Source of the DNA: GCA-2794515 sp034436155
GTDB taxonomy: Bacteria; Chloroflexota; Anaerolineae; Aggregatilineales; Phototrophicaceae
Length of the DNA: 64,000 nt
NCBI GenBank assembly: GCA_034436155.1
Contig: DAOTVP010000021.1
Span: 1-64,000 of the forward strand
Direction: 5' to 3'
The translations under genes and the position numbers were made by a program. The notes beneath the pieces were generated by a model. That model had not been told where the DNA came from. It saw only the letters and a program-made list of their open reading frames with translations, and searched no databases. Of this stretch, positions 34,717-43,930 are shown in pieces; position 1 is the stretch's first letter; every line of letters starts with the position of its first letter.

Positions 34717-35838
34717 ATGATAGCAACCGAGGAACATCCAATCACAACAATCATCCAAGCCAATGTCATCGTGTTGGACGGTTGTACCGATGAATACGAA
34801 AAATTAGAACGCCCGCTCTCTGCACATTTTAAAATAGGGCGTATGATGCTATCGGATAGCGAACAGTTGCTTCAACATCTGCCCCCAGATGCCCTGATTA
34901 TCATCGTTGGCAAATCGCAATATCCAGATGCCATTCGGTGGTTGCGCCAAATTCGGCAGATTGAGGAGTGGCGACATATTCCTATCATCCCATATATCAA
35001 TTTGCCCGAAGAAACCGTCTTTCTGAACGCAGGCGCGACCGAATGTTGGGTGTATCCGATTCCGTATGAGACGATGATCGTGCGCCTAAAAAATCAATTG
35101 GAACGGGTGAAATTGTTGGATGAGTATCGCGCTCGTGAAGCCGAATATCGGCAAGCGTATCTCGCCCAATCGCATCTCATCGAAATCGCTTCGCATGATC
35201 TCCAACATCCAATTAACGATTTGTTGATGATAGAAGGCTTGTTGCAACAATACAGCCAAAGTGATACGCAAATTCAAGCCTTGCTCGAAGATATGAAGGT
35301 GGCATTGGATAATATGCAAGAGGCGCTCAATGACTTTTTGACGGCGCTGTATTTGCGTGGGCAAGTGCAATTTAAGCCACAACTGCTTGCCGTGGCGAGT
35401 ATTTTATTGGATATTGGTCTAAGATATGTCTTACGCGCATCGCATAAAAATATTCAGGTCTTGGTCGGTCAGACACCCGGATATATCTACGCCGAACCGC
35501 GTCGTGTTGGGCAGATTGTCGAAAATTTGGTGAGCAATGCCGTTAAATATAGCCCGCCCAATACCGAAGTTCACATTTGGTCAGAGATCCATCCCGATGG
35601 CACATATATCCATGTGCGTGATTGGGGTCCGGGCATCCCCGAAGCAGAACGGAGTTTGCTATTTAGCGAATTTGGACGCTTAAGCACGCGCCCCACAGGT
35701 AATGAAAGCAGTATCGGCTTGGGGTTGTGGGTGGTCAAGCGACTCGCACAAGCAATGGGTGGCGATGTGGGGGCATCTTTTCCAGAAGAGGGTGGCTCTG
35801 TATTTTGGGTGCGCCTCCCCGCACATCCCCCAGTTTAA
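34717..35838 (+). CDS. Histidine kinase with degenerate receiver domain
   Basis: A cytoplasmic sensor kinase of 373 residues. Residues about 14-130 fold like a receiver, but the phospho-acceptor strand reads ALIIIVGKSQYP, with no Asp, so it cannot be phosphorylated in the usual way. The HisKA domain has the phospho-accepting His160 in IASHDLQHPIND. The ATPase domain has the N box (ENLVSNAVKYSP), G1 (VRDWGPGIPEAE) and G2 (SSIGLGLWVVKRLA). No membrane segment. No response regulator lies nearby. It ends convergently with the PD40 gene, overlapping by 4 bases. Confidence 0.9.
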   Translation: MIATEEHPITTIIQANVIVLDGCTDEYEKLERPLSAHFKIGRMMLSDSEQLLQHLPPDALIIIVGKSQYPDAIRWLRQIRQIEEWRHIPIIPYINLPEETVFLNAGATECWVYPIPYETMIVRLKNQLERVKLLDEYRAREAEYRQAYLAQSHLIEIASHDLQHPINDLLMIEGLLQQYSQSDTQIQALLEDMKVALDNMQEALNDFLTALYLRGQVQFKPQLLAVASILLDIGLRYVLRASHKNIQVLVGQTPGYIYAEPRRVGQIVENLVSNAVKYSPPNTEVHIWSEIHPDGTYIHVRDWGPGIPEAERSLLFSEFGRLSTRPTGNESSIGLGLWVVKRLAQAMGGDVGASFPEEGGSVFWVRLPAHPPV

Positions 35839-36812
35839 TCTGTCCAATCGGGGGCTTGCGCGTTGCGAAAGCCGAATGTGAGGCGATGCAAATCTGTCCC
35901 ATCGGGGCGGATTTTATACAATTCATGACCGCGCCCTTGTGCGCGATTCGATGAAAAAATAATCCATTCGCCATCCGATGACCATGTAGGTGTCACATCT
36001 ACAAATGCCTCATTCCCAAGTGTGAGTTGGCGCGATGTTTGGGTGATAAAATCGTAAATCCATAACCGCCGCCTATCGGGTATGCCACCGATATACACCA
36101 ATTTTGTGCCATCAGGCGACCATGCTCCAAATATGCCATTTTCGACCACCAGTTGCATATTTGCCCGATTCACGTTGGCGGGTTGTATCTCATCGGGTAT
36201 GGTTAAGCGATAAATCCGCTCACTGGAATTGTTCGTCACTGAAAATACGATATGTGTGCCATCGGGCGACCATGCAAAATGCAAAACATCATCTTGTAAT
36301 GGGTTTACCAACAGGCGTAATTCTTTGCCATCGGCACGCCCCATGAACAAGCCATAGCGCCCATTATCGGTCTTGCCATGAAAGCCCAAATACACATCAT
36401 CAGGTGACCATGCGGGCATGGCTTTATCGTAAGCCAACATAAACACGCCGATATTACCATCATTCATGAAAGGGGTGATGCGTTGGGTGAGGTTGTTGGG
36501 CGTGATGATGTAAATATCGTACAAATCGCTGGTGGGTGTATTGGCATGATAGGCAATCCTTTGCCCGTCCGATGACCATGCAGGATAGCGTTCATTGATG
36601 CGAGGGGTGTTGGTCAGGCGGATAGTCGCGCCTGTCCGCATATCGAGCATGAATAAATCCCATGATGAGTTGCTATCGGGCGATGCCATATACACAATAC
36701 GCGGGGCAGGGGGCAACATGCCCCCTAGCGCCAACACGAAAGCGCAAATTATCCCTATCCCAATGGTGATGAGAGATGTTTGTCGGATAACGTGGCGGAA
36801 AAATAAGATCAT
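35835..36812 (-). CDS. PD40/TolB-like beta-propeller, membrane-anchored (second of a pair)
   Basis: A 325-residue protein with an N-terminal hydrophobic anchor (SLITIGIGIICAFVLALGG) and then about six PD40 blades: SPDSNSSWDLFMLDMRTG, SSDGQRIAYHANT, SPDGTHIVFSVT, SPDGTKLVYIGG and SSDGEWIIFSSN. The propeller faces outside and probably binds protein or polysaccharide. Its ATG overlaps the stop of the 36809-37867 gene (ATGA), so both are made together. They look like a tandem duplication that has diverged. Confidence 0.85.
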   Translation of the reverse strand: MILFFRHVIRQTSLITIGIGIICAFVLALGGMLPPAPRIVYMASPDSNSSWDLFMLDMRTGATIRLTNTPRINERYPAWSSDGQRIAYHANTPTSDLYDIYIITPNNLTQRITPFMNDGNIGVFMLAYDKAMPAWSPDDVYLGFHGKTDNGRYGLFMGRADGKELRLLVNPLQDDVLHFAWSPDGTHIVFSVTNNSSERIYRLTIPDEIQPANVNRANMQLVVENGIFGAWSPDGTKLVYIGGIPDRRRLWIYDFITQTSRQLTLGNEAFVDVTPTWSSDGEWIIFSSNRAQGRGHELYKIRPDGTDLHRLTFGFRNAQAPDWTD

Positions 36813-37867
36813 GGTGCAGGAGTTGCCTCTGGTGCGCTATCGGCGGGGATAGTTTCCCACACGGGGAACAGATTATTGCCCGTCTCGGTGAGTTGGCGTT
36901 TGTTCGTGCCATCCACATTCATCAGGTAAATATGCCAATTCCCTGTTTCGTTAGACATATACACCATCTGCGTCCCATCGGGCGAGACTTGGGCATCGCC
37001 ACTAAAAATTTCATCGCCGATGGGGCGGATGTTGCTCCCATCTGGGTTCATCAAATAAATTGGCATCTCGCCTGTCATCAAAATTTCATCTTCATTCGAG
37101 ATGAATAAAATGGTCTTGCCATCCAACGAAAATGCGCCATTCAAAACCGAATAATCAAAATTCGTCAGGCGTTGGGTTTCGCCACCTTCACGGGAGATGA
37201 TATACAAATTTTCATCGTTATCGATTCGATTACTACTGTAGATGATGAACTGGTTATCTGGAGACCACGTTGCAAACCAATCTCGCGCCCCATTTACGCC
37301 GTCTTGTGTGAGGCGGATTTTATCGCCCGCGGGGGATTGCACGAATAAATCGAGATTCAGGTTGGCGATTTCTGCCCACAATTGCCAGCCATCTTTTGAA
37401 TAGCTTGGATCCCACTGGAAGCGTTGTTCTTGTGCCACAGATATAATCGCACTGAGCAAATCTAGCGTTCTAAAATCAGTCCCATCAGGACGTACTTGGG
37501 CGGGACCCATCACCACACCACTACGACTGGTAATCAAGTTGATCATCTGCCCATCGAAGGCATAACTGGGGAAGTATTCGTGACCTTTATCTTCTTGGGG
37601 CATCAACCGATATTCTTCCTCTGTGCAAGCGGGGTTATCATCTAACTGTATACATTGTCGTGTGAGATTGTTCAGTTCCCCGTCTGCCGAAAGTGTGACC
37701 ACATCCCAAGAACCGTCCATATCGGATGTGAATGCGATTCCGCCGTTCAACCGCGCCAATTCAACATCCCCGCCACGAAAGAAGAGGTTATAAACCACCA
37801 AACCGCCTATTATGAGCGCCACGATTAGCACACCTACTACTATCCATAACCAACGTTGCTTCATCAA
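36809..37867 (-). CDS. PD40/TolB-like beta-propeller, membrane-anchored (first of a pair)
   Basis: A 352-residue paralogue of the next gene downstream. A membrane anchor at residues 5-27 (WLWIVVGVLIVALIIGGLVV) is followed by a propeller with blades such as TSDMDGSWDVVTLSADGELN, SPDNQFIIYSSNRI, SLDGKTILFIS and SPDGTQMVYMSNETGN. It has two cysteines (near residues 75-85) in an insertion that may form a disulfide. The C-terminus is Pro/Ala-rich. No catalytic residues are seen. Confidence 0.85.
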   Translation of the reverse strand: MMKQRWLWIVVGVLIVALIIGGLVVYNLFFRGGDVELARLNGGIAFTSDMDGSWDVVTLSADGELNNLTRQCIQLDDNPACTEEEYRLMPQEDKGHEYFPSYAFDGQMINLITSRSGVVMGPAQVRPDGTDFRTLDLLSAIISVAQEQRFQWDPSYSKDGWQLWAEIANLNLDLFVQSPAGDKIRLTQDGVNGARDWFATWSPDNQFIIYSSNRIDNDENLYIISREGGETQRLTNFDYSVLNGAFSLDGKTILFISNEDEILMTGEMPIYLMNPDGSNIRPIGDEIFSGDAQVSPDGTQMVYMSNETGNWHIYLMNVDGTNKRQLTETGNNLFPVWETIPADSAPEATPAP

Positions 37868-38061
37868 AAATACTCCTCTAAATGTAATATCGCTTTATTT
37901 TCATCCAAAAATAATTTTTATGCACGTTTATGCGTAAGACAACGGTTAGATTTTCTCTTGAATCATAGATTTTTTCAAACATTTTCACCTAAATTAAAGC
38001 ATGTGGTGATACAATGAAAGATATTGTCTGATTATATCGATAGTTTATCAGGAAAAACGGT

Positions 38062-38490
38062 ATGGCAAACCTTCGCTTAGAAATTCCCAATGCAACGGCA
38101 ACGTATGACCCCGAAACACGTCTTGCCAGAATTGAATATCGGGGTATTTTGGATGGTGATGTGACCATTCAGGTGTATGATTGGCTCGATGAAATTTATC
38201 GAGAGTTTGGTATTGATAATATGTTAGGGCAAATTTTTGATTTTCGCAAAGTCCAAGCCTTTGAAGAGAGTAACCTCTCGACCGCCCGACGCACCAGCAA
38301 CCGTATGAATATGCGCGTTGATACCAGCAACATCCCTGTGGCGTTGTTGGTAAATGATTTTTATCATGAAGAAATTTTACGTGGCTCGATGCGTATCCCC
38401 GCCGAACACGTCCGCAAACGGATTGTGTGGAGCGAAGATGATGCGTTGTCTTACATCAAAAATTGGCACGCCGAAAAAAGTAGCGAGTGA
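38062..38490 (+). CDS. STAS/SpoIIAA-like small protein
   Basis: A 142-residue soluble protein (LARIEYRGILDGDVTIQVYD, MLGQIFDFRKVQAFE, IPVALLVNDFYHEEIL) with the alternating beta-alpha pattern of SpoIIAA-like/STAS proteins and a conserved-type Asp-Phe-Arg after a strand. Such proteins in this lineage often accompany sensory kinases, but no partner is adjacent. The start at ATG 38062 has AGGA upstream. A strong terminator follows at 38497. Confidence 0.6.
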   Translation: MANLRLEIPNATATYDPETRLARIEYRGILDGDVTIQVYDWLDEIYREFGIDNMLGQIFDFRKVQAFEESNLSTARRTSNRMNMRVDTSNIPVALLVNDFYHEEILRGSMRIPAEHVRKRIVWSEDDALSYIKNWHAEKSSE

Positions 38491-38496
38491 ACCATA

Positions 38497-38523
38497 AAAA
38501 ATCCCCTCTATGAGGGGATTTTT
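38497..38523. terminator. Bidirectional intrinsic terminator
   Basis: A 12-bp stem, AAAAATCCCCTC / GAGGGGATTTTT, with a TAT loop, flanked by A and T runs. It serves the STAS-like gene on the plus strand and the convergent CARDB gene that ends at 38531. Confidence 0.88.
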
Positions 38524-38530
38524 GTTATGG

Positions 38531-39763
38531 TTAACAACCGCCCGATAAGACGAAGGTTGTGGTGATGATGTTGTTGCCCTCATTCGATTCGGTGATGGCA
38601 TAATTGGCATCAATATACACGCGCACGGTGAAGGTTTGTCCACCGCCCGATGTAATGGTGAATGGCGATGGCGATCCGACGACAAAATTCCCGCCTGGGT
38701 TGATGGGACTGCCCGATGAAACATTGGCGTTGGCGGTATAGCTTTGGAAGTAGCTCGGACCAGACACCTCAAACCCAACCAAGAAGGGCGCAGTGACCGC
38801 CGCAGAGCCGATATTTGCCAAGTTGATGAGGATGTTGAACGGTGTGCCGCACGATGGTGGGTTGGGGCTGAGCGATGGCAATGCACCACCTAAATCGGGT
38901 AATGAACCTGTGGTGGGTGGGGTATTCGTCACAGAACGGGTTGGGGCGCTGGTTGGTGTTGATGTTGCCGCAGGACGTGGTGGCGGGGTGATTTGTTGCA
39001 AGCCGCTGGTGTTGCCATTGACTGTGACCACGCTCGGCGAGATGAATCCGCGTGTCCCGTTGGGTAATTCGATATAATACCAGCCTGTCCCGCGTGAACT
39101 AATGCCTAAAATGGGCGCAGATGTGCCATTGCGTAACACGCCAACCACGCTATATACCGTATCATCACCCGCACGCACGTTGGCATCAACGGTCGAAGTT
39201 ACGGTCGGTCCTGTTGTCGTGGTCGCCTCTTCGGTGGTGACTGGTTGTAATGGAGGTGTGACGACACTCTCTACGGCGAGATTACCGGGCAGTGTAAATA
39301 ATTGAATATTCCGCAAGGCAAAATCAGACGGGCTGTTTTCGACCCGTAGCGGACTCACCGTAACAATCACAGGGTCTTGACCAGGCACATTCACCGTCAG
39401 ACGAATTTCATACAACCCATCGGCAACGGTGAACGTGTTCCAAATCCCCAACAAGCCATTTTGGACGGGTACATTACTGGGCAACGAAATCGGACCCCAT
39501 GGGATTTCTGGTAAAATCACATCGGGACTCGGTGGGATGATGAGCGGACGATATTCCAAAAAGTAATTCGCCATCCCGGGTAAATTGGCAGTGCCATAAA
39601 TCTGCATTTCGCCACGCATAAAATAGACCGGTGGCGGAAAGCTGATATTGGCATTCGGATTGGGTGGCGTGTTTGGGTTCGGTGTGATACCTTGTGCATT
39701 TACCCCGACCGCCAAAATAAAGACGACTAAACCGATTAATAATAGCGTGATACGTCTGTTCAT
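38531..39763 (-). CDS. Exported SH3b/CARDB protein (third of three paralogues)
   Basis: A 410-residue secreted protein with a signal peptide (LLLIGLVVFILAVGVNAQ). An N-terminal beta domain begins ANISFPPPVYFMRGEMQIYG. A bacterial SH3 domain follows near residues 185-245 (DANVRAGDDTVYSVVGVLRN), then a Thr/Pro-rich linker and a CARDB domain (NPPSCGTPFNILINLANIGS). SH3b domains bind cell-wall peptides; CARDB is an adhesion-like Ig fold. Start: ATG 39763 with GAGGAG 6 bases upstream. The paralogue ending at 39927 has the same architecture. Confidence 0.82.
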   Translation of the reverse strand: MNRRITLLLIGLVVFILAVGVNAQGITPNPNTPPNPNANISFPPPVYFMRGEMQIYGTANLPGMANYFLEYRPLIIPPSPDVILPEIPWGPISLPSNVPVQNGLLGIWNTFTVADGLYEIRLTVNVPGQDPVIVTVSPLRVENSPSDFALRNIQLFTLPGNLAVESVVTPPLQPVTTEEATTTTGPTVTSTVDANVRAGDDTVYSVVGVLRNGTSAPILGISSRGTGWYYIELPNGTRGFISPSVVTVNGNTSGLQQITPPPRPAATSTPTSAPTRSVTNTPPTTGSLPDLGGALPSLSPNPPSCGTPFNILINLANIGSAAVTAPFLVGFEVSGPSYFQSYTANANVSSGSPINPGGNFVVGSPSPFTITSGGGQTFTVRVYIDANYAITESNEGNNIITTTFVLSGGC

Positions 39764-39885
39764 GGGTTACTCCTCTGTCGTAGCTTATCTAACGCTCTAT
39801 TTCAATGATAGTGCAAAATAAAAAATTATGCTTGTGATTGAGATAATTTAGACTTTGATCCGCGCCTAGTGCGCTTTTGGGGCGA

Positions 39886-39914
39886 ATAGCCAGATGCTCA
39901 AAGCATCTAGCTAT
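39886..39914. repeat. Hairpin downstream of the second CARDB paralogue
   Basis: A 13-base arm, ATAGCCAGATGCT, pairs with AGCATCTAGCTAT with one mismatch and a CAA loop. It follows the stop of the 39927-41087 gene on the minus strand. There is no T-run, so it is more likely an mRNA 3'-end stabiliser or weak terminator than an intrinsic terminator. Confidence 0.5.
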
Positions 39915-39926
39915 CATGAACAATAA

Positions 39927-41087
39927 TTATGGGCATGTGCCTTGTTGCAGGGTGTATAACACACTATACACATTGTCGTTTTCGTTCTGTTCGGCGACCA
40001 AGCCTTCGGGGTCAATCGTCACACGAACTTCATGGACTTTATTCGGGTTGGTGGCAATCACCCAGTTATCGCTACCGACCACATAATTTTGACCGGGCGC
40101 AAGCGGTGGCACAGTCCGGAAGAACGAACTTTGCAATACACCATTATGGAAATCTTGGAACAAAACGGTTGCCGTCCCCAACGTGTTGCCTGTGCCATTG
40201 TTGGTGATGTTAATCAAAATTCGGAATGGCACATTACAGGTTGGGTTATCGGGTGTTAAATCGGGTAGAGATGCCGCCAAATTGCCACTGACAGGGATGG
40301 GGGTTGCCGTCGGTGGGACGGGGAAGGGTGGCGGGTCTATGCGGGCGAGGTTATTCACATTGCCCGATACACTCACCACTTGGGGCGAGATAAATCCGCG
40401 CCTGCCATTATCCAATTGGATGAAATACCAACCCGTACCTGTCGAACTCACGCCCAAAATGGTCGCACTTTGCCCACGGAGCAAAAATCCAATCGCTTGA
40501 TAAGCCACATCATCCCCACTGCGGACGTTGGCATCAATCGTAGCCGTGACGATGGGACCCGTTGAGGCGGGTTGCGGTGTGGCAGTCGGATTGGTTGGTT
40601 GAATATTGATATTCGGGGTTGGGCTGGCGACCAAGCCCGGATTGGCTTGTAAAAAGCGATTCGGCGTATTTTCAACGCGCAACGGACTCACGACAAAATA
40701 GGTGGCGGCTTGCCCGCGCACATTAATTGTCAGGCGTAATTCGTATAAGCCATCGGCGATCATGCTGGTATCCCATGTGGCGAGGACATTATCGCTCACA
40801 GGTGTTGTAGCAGGCAGTGATGCGGGTGTCCACGCCGAATTGTTAATGGCATTCGGACGATTCACCACTGGACGAAATTCCAAAAAGTAATTGCTCATGT
40901 TGGGCAAATTGGCGCTCCCAAAAATCTGCACGCGCCCGCGAAGCGTGTAAATCGGTGGTGGGAAGCTGATATTGGCGTTGGGGTCTATTTCGGTATCGTC
41001 ATTAGGGGTGACGACTTGCGCCGATACCGCAAACGGAACGACCAACATAGCGATGAGGAACACAAAAATCCACTTTGTACGGGTCAT
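39927..41087 (-). CDS. Exported SH3b/CARDB protein (second of three paralogues)
   Basis: A 386-residue secreted protein with the same layout as the 38531-39763 gene: a signal peptide (WIFVFLIAMLVVPFAVSAQ), a beta domain opening ANISFPPPIYTLRGRVQIFG, an SH3b domain (DANVRSGDDVAYQAIGFLLR), a short linker and CARDB (NPTCNVPFRILINITNNGTG). The N-terminal domains of the two are close to identical at the start, so the duplication is fairly recent. Start: ATG 41087 with AAGGAG upstream; the gene at 41099 ends 11 bases earlier, so it is in an operon. Confidence 0.82.
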   Translation of the reverse strand: MTRTKWIFVFLIAMLVVPFAVSAQVVTPNDDTEIDPNANISFPPPIYTLRGRVQIFGSANLPNMSNYFLEFRPVVNRPNAINNSAWTPASLPATTPVSDNVLATWDTSMIADGLYELRLTINVRGQAATYFVVSPLRVENTPNRFLQANPGLVASPTPNINIQPTNPTATPQPASTGPIVTATIDANVRSGDDVAYQAIGFLLRGQSATILGVSSTGTGWYFIQLDNGRRGFISPQVVSVSGNVNNLARIDPPPFPVPPTATPIPVSGNLAASLPDLTPDNPTCNVPFRILINITNNGTGNTLGTATVLFQDFHNGVLQSSFFRTVPPLAPGQNYVVGSDNWVIATNPNKVHEVRVTIDPEGLVAEQNENDNVYSVLYTLQQGTCP

Positions 41088-41098
41088 ATTAGGTCTCC

Positions 41099-41836
41099 TT
41101 AACAAGAACCTGTTAGGGTGTAATTGGTGCTGACAACATTGTTATTTTCATTCGATTCAGTTACACGATTCTCTGGGTCAATGGTGACGCGAATCGTATG
41201 TGTGCCACCGCCACCTGTGTTGACGGTCATCGAACCGCCTACCACAAAATCGACCATGCCGTTGATTTCGGGCAAAACGGTGGTGAAGGCGTTGGTGGTC
41301 GCCCCGTTATAAAGATTTTCAATGTAAATCGTGGCGGGGCTGTTGGTCTTATTCGGACCCGCATTATTGATATTCACCAAAATATTGAACGCCACACCGC
41401 AAGTTGGGCTATTGGGTTCGAGTTTCGGTGGCGATGCGCTCAAATCGCTCACACCGCTCGTTGATGCAGGATTGGTCGGGACGGGGGTAGATACAGCAGT
41501 GCTGGGGGTCAATGCGGGGGATGCGATTACTGGCACATTGCTCAAATCACCCGTGACGGTGACAACACTCGAACCCACCCAACCGATGCGACCGTTGGTG
41601 AGTTGAATCTGATACCATGTGCGACGGGCATTGATGCCGATGATAGACGCGCTCTGGTCGCGCAATAATACGGTGATGCGCCGGTACGATGTGCCATCTC
41701 CTGCCCGCACATTGACGTTCAGACGAGCCGTGACATACGGTTCACGCACAGGGATTGTATCTTGTGCCGATACGCTCATGGCAAAACCCACAAGCAATAT
41801 CCCGATAAGGATGAACAGGGTGAAGCGACTTTTCAT
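41099..41836 (-). CDS. Exported SH3b/CARDB protein, short form (first of three paralogues)
   Basis: A 245-residue secreted protein lacking the N-terminal beta domain of its two relatives. After the signal peptide (FTLFILIGILLVGFAMSVSA) an SH3b domain starts almost at once (ARLNVNVRAGDGTSYRRITV), then a linker, then CARDB (NSPTCGVAFNILVNINNAGP) ending in a Cys, as in the others. The paired cysteines probably form a conserved disulfide. Start: ATG 41836 with GGGAG upstream; the frame from 41851 adds 5 residues. First gene of the probable operon. Confidence 0.8.
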   Translation of the reverse strand: MKSRFTLFILIGILLVGFAMSVSAQDTIPVREPYVTARLNVNVRAGDGTSYRRITVLLRDQSASIIGINARRTWYQIQLTNGRIGWVGSSVVTVTGDLSNVPVIASPALTPSTAVSTPVPTNPASTSGVSDLSASPPKLEPNSPTCGVAFNILVNINNAGPNKTNSPATIYIENLYNGATTNAFTTVLPEINGMVDFVVGGSMTVNTGGGGTHTIRVTIDPENRVTESNENNNVVSTNYTLTGSC

Positions 41837-41936
41837 AAATAAAACTCCCATCTTAACATATTGTAACGATGATAATTTAATTATATCGTCAAATATGCCT
41901 ACGATGGTAAGACGCTTACACCACGATTAGCCTACG

Positions 41937-42773
41937 CTAATCACTTTCGATGGCTTTTTGGGTCAATCTGAGCGAGGCATAGATAATCCCGATGGGCAAA
42001 ACGACAGGTAACACGGCATCTATCACCCACTGCACTGACCAATGCCATCCCAAAAAGCGGATGAGCAGAAGCAATAAAAAGTAGAAAAAGGCGAAGATGG
42101 TGGTCGCTAAAACGGCGCTATTGCGCGATTTGGTGTATGCACCCAACATGGTTGCAATGCTCGCCACCATCACCAATTCCAACGGCACGCGCACCAATGA
42201 TGCGATGAGCATGGGTAACGATAAAAATTGTGCCACATGCGGATGATCTGCGGGACTGAATAAGATGATATAAGATCCCAAAATGACCATCCCGCCCATC
42301 GTGCGCGTATAAGTGGTGATATCTTGTATATCATCCATTCGTCGCCATACCGCGCCCGATATTTTGCTGAGGATGATTTCCATCGTATCAAACGGGGTGG
42401 TACGCAATAGCGTCAGGCTGTCGTGGGTATATTCTGTCACCATCGCCGTGGCAGAATCGGCGATGACTTGACCCAGTGAACGAATATACAGATATAAAAT
42501 GGCGGGGAACACCACCGCAGAGACCAACGCAAATGGGATGAAAAAGATGAAGATAAAATCTGCACCCGTCAGGCTAATGGCTAAAAAGGCGGTATAATAG
42601 CCTATCCATACCGCGATAGGGCGTAATTCGGGCGGAAATACACGCCAATGCGCCCCCAATTGACGGCGGATAATCGGGTTACTGCGCCTCGCCCACAGGG
42701 GTAGTGATTTATCCAACGAGACGACATCATTCACCGCCAGACGATTTTCGTGAGGTAATCTTGATGTGGTCAT
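41937..42773 (-). CDS. Multi-pass membrane protein, ABC-2 permease-like
   Basis: A 278-residue protein with about six hydrophobic segments. The first long loop has a motif (TLLRTTPFDTMEIILSKISG) reminiscent of ABC-2 permeases, in which a Thr-Pro and an Ile-Leu-x-x-Lys precede the next helix. No ATPase gene is adjacent, so either it relies on one encoded elsewhere or it only resembles this fold. It ends 86 bases from the first CARDB gene and shares its direction, which makes a role in their envelope function possible. Confidence 0.5.
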   Translation of the reverse strand: MTTSRLPHENRLAVNDVVSLDKSLPLWARRSNPIIRRQLGAHWRVFPPELRPIAVWIGYYTAFLAISLTGADFIFIFFIPFALVSAVVFPAILYLYIRSLGQVIADSATAMVTEYTHDSLTLLRTTPFDTMEIILSKISGAVWRRMDDIQDITTYTRTMGGMVILGSYIILFSPADHPHVAQFLSLPMLIASLVRVPLELVMVASIATMLGAYTKSRNSAVLATTIFAFFYFLLLLLIRFLGWHWSVQWVIDAVLPVVLPIGIIYASLRLTQKAIESD

Positions 42774-42883
42774 AAAGCTCGCTCCTTTTTAGAGATTATA
42801 ATGAGGGCATGAGAAGGATTCAATCATTTGCTCGGATTGTGGTAAAATTTCCACAATTTGAGCCACCATATTAGGATGTAACA

Positions 42884-43438
42884 ATGGCATTTGAAGCCCG
42901 TTTCGCAGAGCTATTTGATTTTACAGAAGAGGAACTGCGCGTGAATCGTGCAGGACAAATCTCGCCCCGCCAAAAATTCAAATTGGGCAAAGAAGATACC
43001 CAAGAGACGCTCGATATTGGCTGTGCGTTATTTATATTGTTAGCGATCGCGTTTATCGCGTTGGTGCTATGTGGATTGTTATTCGATGTCAGCGCCTATA
43101 TCCGCGCCTTTTTAGACGGATTGCCATTCATTTTACCAGTCGCATTGTTGTTGATTGGGATTATTGTTTATGTCAACTATTTGGGTAATCGGGAACGTAG
43201 GCACAAATATCCCATGCCCGTCACAGGATTGCGTGGCGAATGGCGCTTAGAGGTGGTCGAAGGGCGGGCGTATGACCGTTATTACCTGTTGATAGATGGG
43301 CTACGCCTCAAAATTTTGATGAACGCCTACGAGATTTTGCGTGGCTTAGACCCCGATACGCCGTTGGTGGTGTATATCGAATCGGCATCGCAGAAAATTG
43401 TGGCGATGGAAATTGATGGAGGTGACTTTGATGAATAG
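42884..43438 (+). CDS. Membrane protein of unknown function
   Basis: A 184-residue protein with two membrane helices near residues 45-68 and 78-102, a cytoplasmic N-terminus of about 40 residues, and a soluble C-terminal domain (RGEWRLEVVEGRAYDRYYLL, then LDPDTPLVVYIESASQKIVA) that looks beta-rich. I do not recognise a family. It overlaps the TPR gene by 8 bases, so the two should be expressed together. Confidence 0.65.
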   Translation: MAFEARFAELFDFTEEELRVNRAGQISPRQKFKLGKEDTQETLDIGCALFILLAIAFIALVLCGLLFDVSAYIRAFLDGLPFILPVALLLIGIIVYVNYLGNRERRHKYPMPVTGLRGEWRLEVVEGRAYDRYYLLIDGLRLKILMNAYEILRGLDPDTPLVVYIESASQKIVAMEIDGGDFDE

Positions 43439-43907
43439 TGCTGATGATTATATCCAAAGTGGCAACGAACATTATTATGCCAATCGCTTGCGCGATGCCA
43501 TTACCGATTATACCCACGCGATTAACTTAGCACCCGATAATCCACTTGCCTATAGCCAACGGGCGAGTGCCTATATTGAATTGGGTGATTATCAACAGGC
43601 GCTCGCCGATTTAGATGAAGCCATTCGGATAGATGAGAGCTACTGGTTAGCCTATTATCATCGTGGGTTAGCTTATCATCGTCTGAATGATGCGTTTCAT
43701 GCCATCGAAAATTTTGAAGAATCAATACGCTTACAACCCCAAGATATGGCATCATATATCCAATATGCGTTGGTATATGTCGATAGGGGAGATTATCAAC
43801 ACGCCATCGCCATTTATGACCGTGCGCTGAAAATCCAACCCGACCATAAAATGGTGAGTGTGTTCAAGATGATGGCGAGACAGAAATTGACCGAGAAGAA
43901 TAATTAG
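43431..43907 (+). CDS. TPR-repeat protein
   Basis: A 158-residue protein made almost entirely of tetratricopeptide repeats: about three and a half helix pairs with the canonical small and bulky pattern (AITDYTHAINLAPDNPLAYS, ALADLDEAIRIDESYWLAYY, AIAIYDRALKIQPDHKMVSV). TPR proteins are protein-binding scaffolds. Start: ATG 43431 has GGAGGTG 6 bases upstream. It is coupled by overlap with the membrane protein at 42884, so it may recruit a partner to that protein. Confidence 0.8.
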   Translation: MNSADDYIQSGNEHYYANRLRDAITDYTHAINLAPDNPLAYSQRASAYIELGDYQQALADLDEAIRIDESYWLAYYHRGLAYHRLNDAFHAIENFEESIRLQPQDMASYIQYALVYVDRGDYQHAIAIYDRALKIQPDHKMVSVFKMMARQKLTEKNN

Positions 43908-43930
43908 GGTGGGGTAAATAGGGTGTAAGC

